Shown piece after piece: positions 24,619-24,624 of a stretch of 24,624 nt of DNA. Position 1 is the stretch's first letter, and each line of letters begins with the position of its first letter. The position numbers and the translations under genes were made by a program. The notes under the pieces are model-generated. The model saw nothing but the letters and a program-made list of their open reading frames with translations, was not told the origin of the DNA and searched no databases. The stretch lies in the NCBI GenBank assembly GCA_000226015.1, contig JH154346.1, positions 4,871-29,494 on the forward strand, in the 5' to 3' direction. The stretch comes from Mnemiopsis leidyi (Eukaryota > Ctenophora > Tentaculata > Lobata > Bolinopsidae).

Positions 24619-24624
24619 TATCAG

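Overview
The window is animal nuclear DNA. It is AT-rich, with GT-AG introns, simple-sequence repeats and small dispersed transposons. It carries orthologues of widely conserved animal or eukaryotic genes, among them a prenylated G-protein gamma subunit and a CDKL1/4-type kinase. The compact introns (about 130-740 bp, one of 2.1 kb) and the repeat content fit a non-bilaterian or other marine invertebrate, but the sequence alone does not place the species.

Layout, left to right. Positions 1-2372 hold a decayed non-LTR reverse-transcriptase relic (minus strand), an imperfect inverted repeat and a complete short inverted-repeat transposon (copy A). A two-exon G-protein gamma gene lies at 2373-3296 on the plus strand; it codes for 61 residues and ends in a CaaX box. 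From 3297 to 10373 I find no protein gene. This stretch holds a tRNA-like SINE head, a poly-C run, short tandem and inverted repeats and one end of the same transposon family.

From 10374 to 22995 four genes lie head to tail on the minus strand, in transcription order: a CDKL1/4-type kinase (one coding exon), an ethanolamine kinase (one coding exon), MCM7 (two coding exons) and the dynactin subunit ARP1/centractin (nine coding exons). All four can be read end to end with intact motifs. ARP1 (376 residues) and MCM7 (720 residues) match the usual family lengths almost exactly. The largest ARP1 intron contains an 8-bp-unit satellite and a 17-bp minisatellite. The window ends with a second reverse-transcriptase relic and a second, longer copy of the transposon (copy B).

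The genes do not form an obvious pathway: heterotrimeric G-protein signalling, dynein/dynactin transport, replication licensing, phosphatidylethanolamine synthesis and a cilium-associated kinase family. The most notable shared feature is a good 3' splice-acceptor-like sequence 5-70 nt upstream of every one of the five start codons. That suggests either 5'UTR introns or spliced-leader trans-splicing. The second notable feature is the transposon family, whose terminal inverted repeats carry a CREB/ATF palindrome (TGACGTCA). I found no clearly novel multi-gene system.
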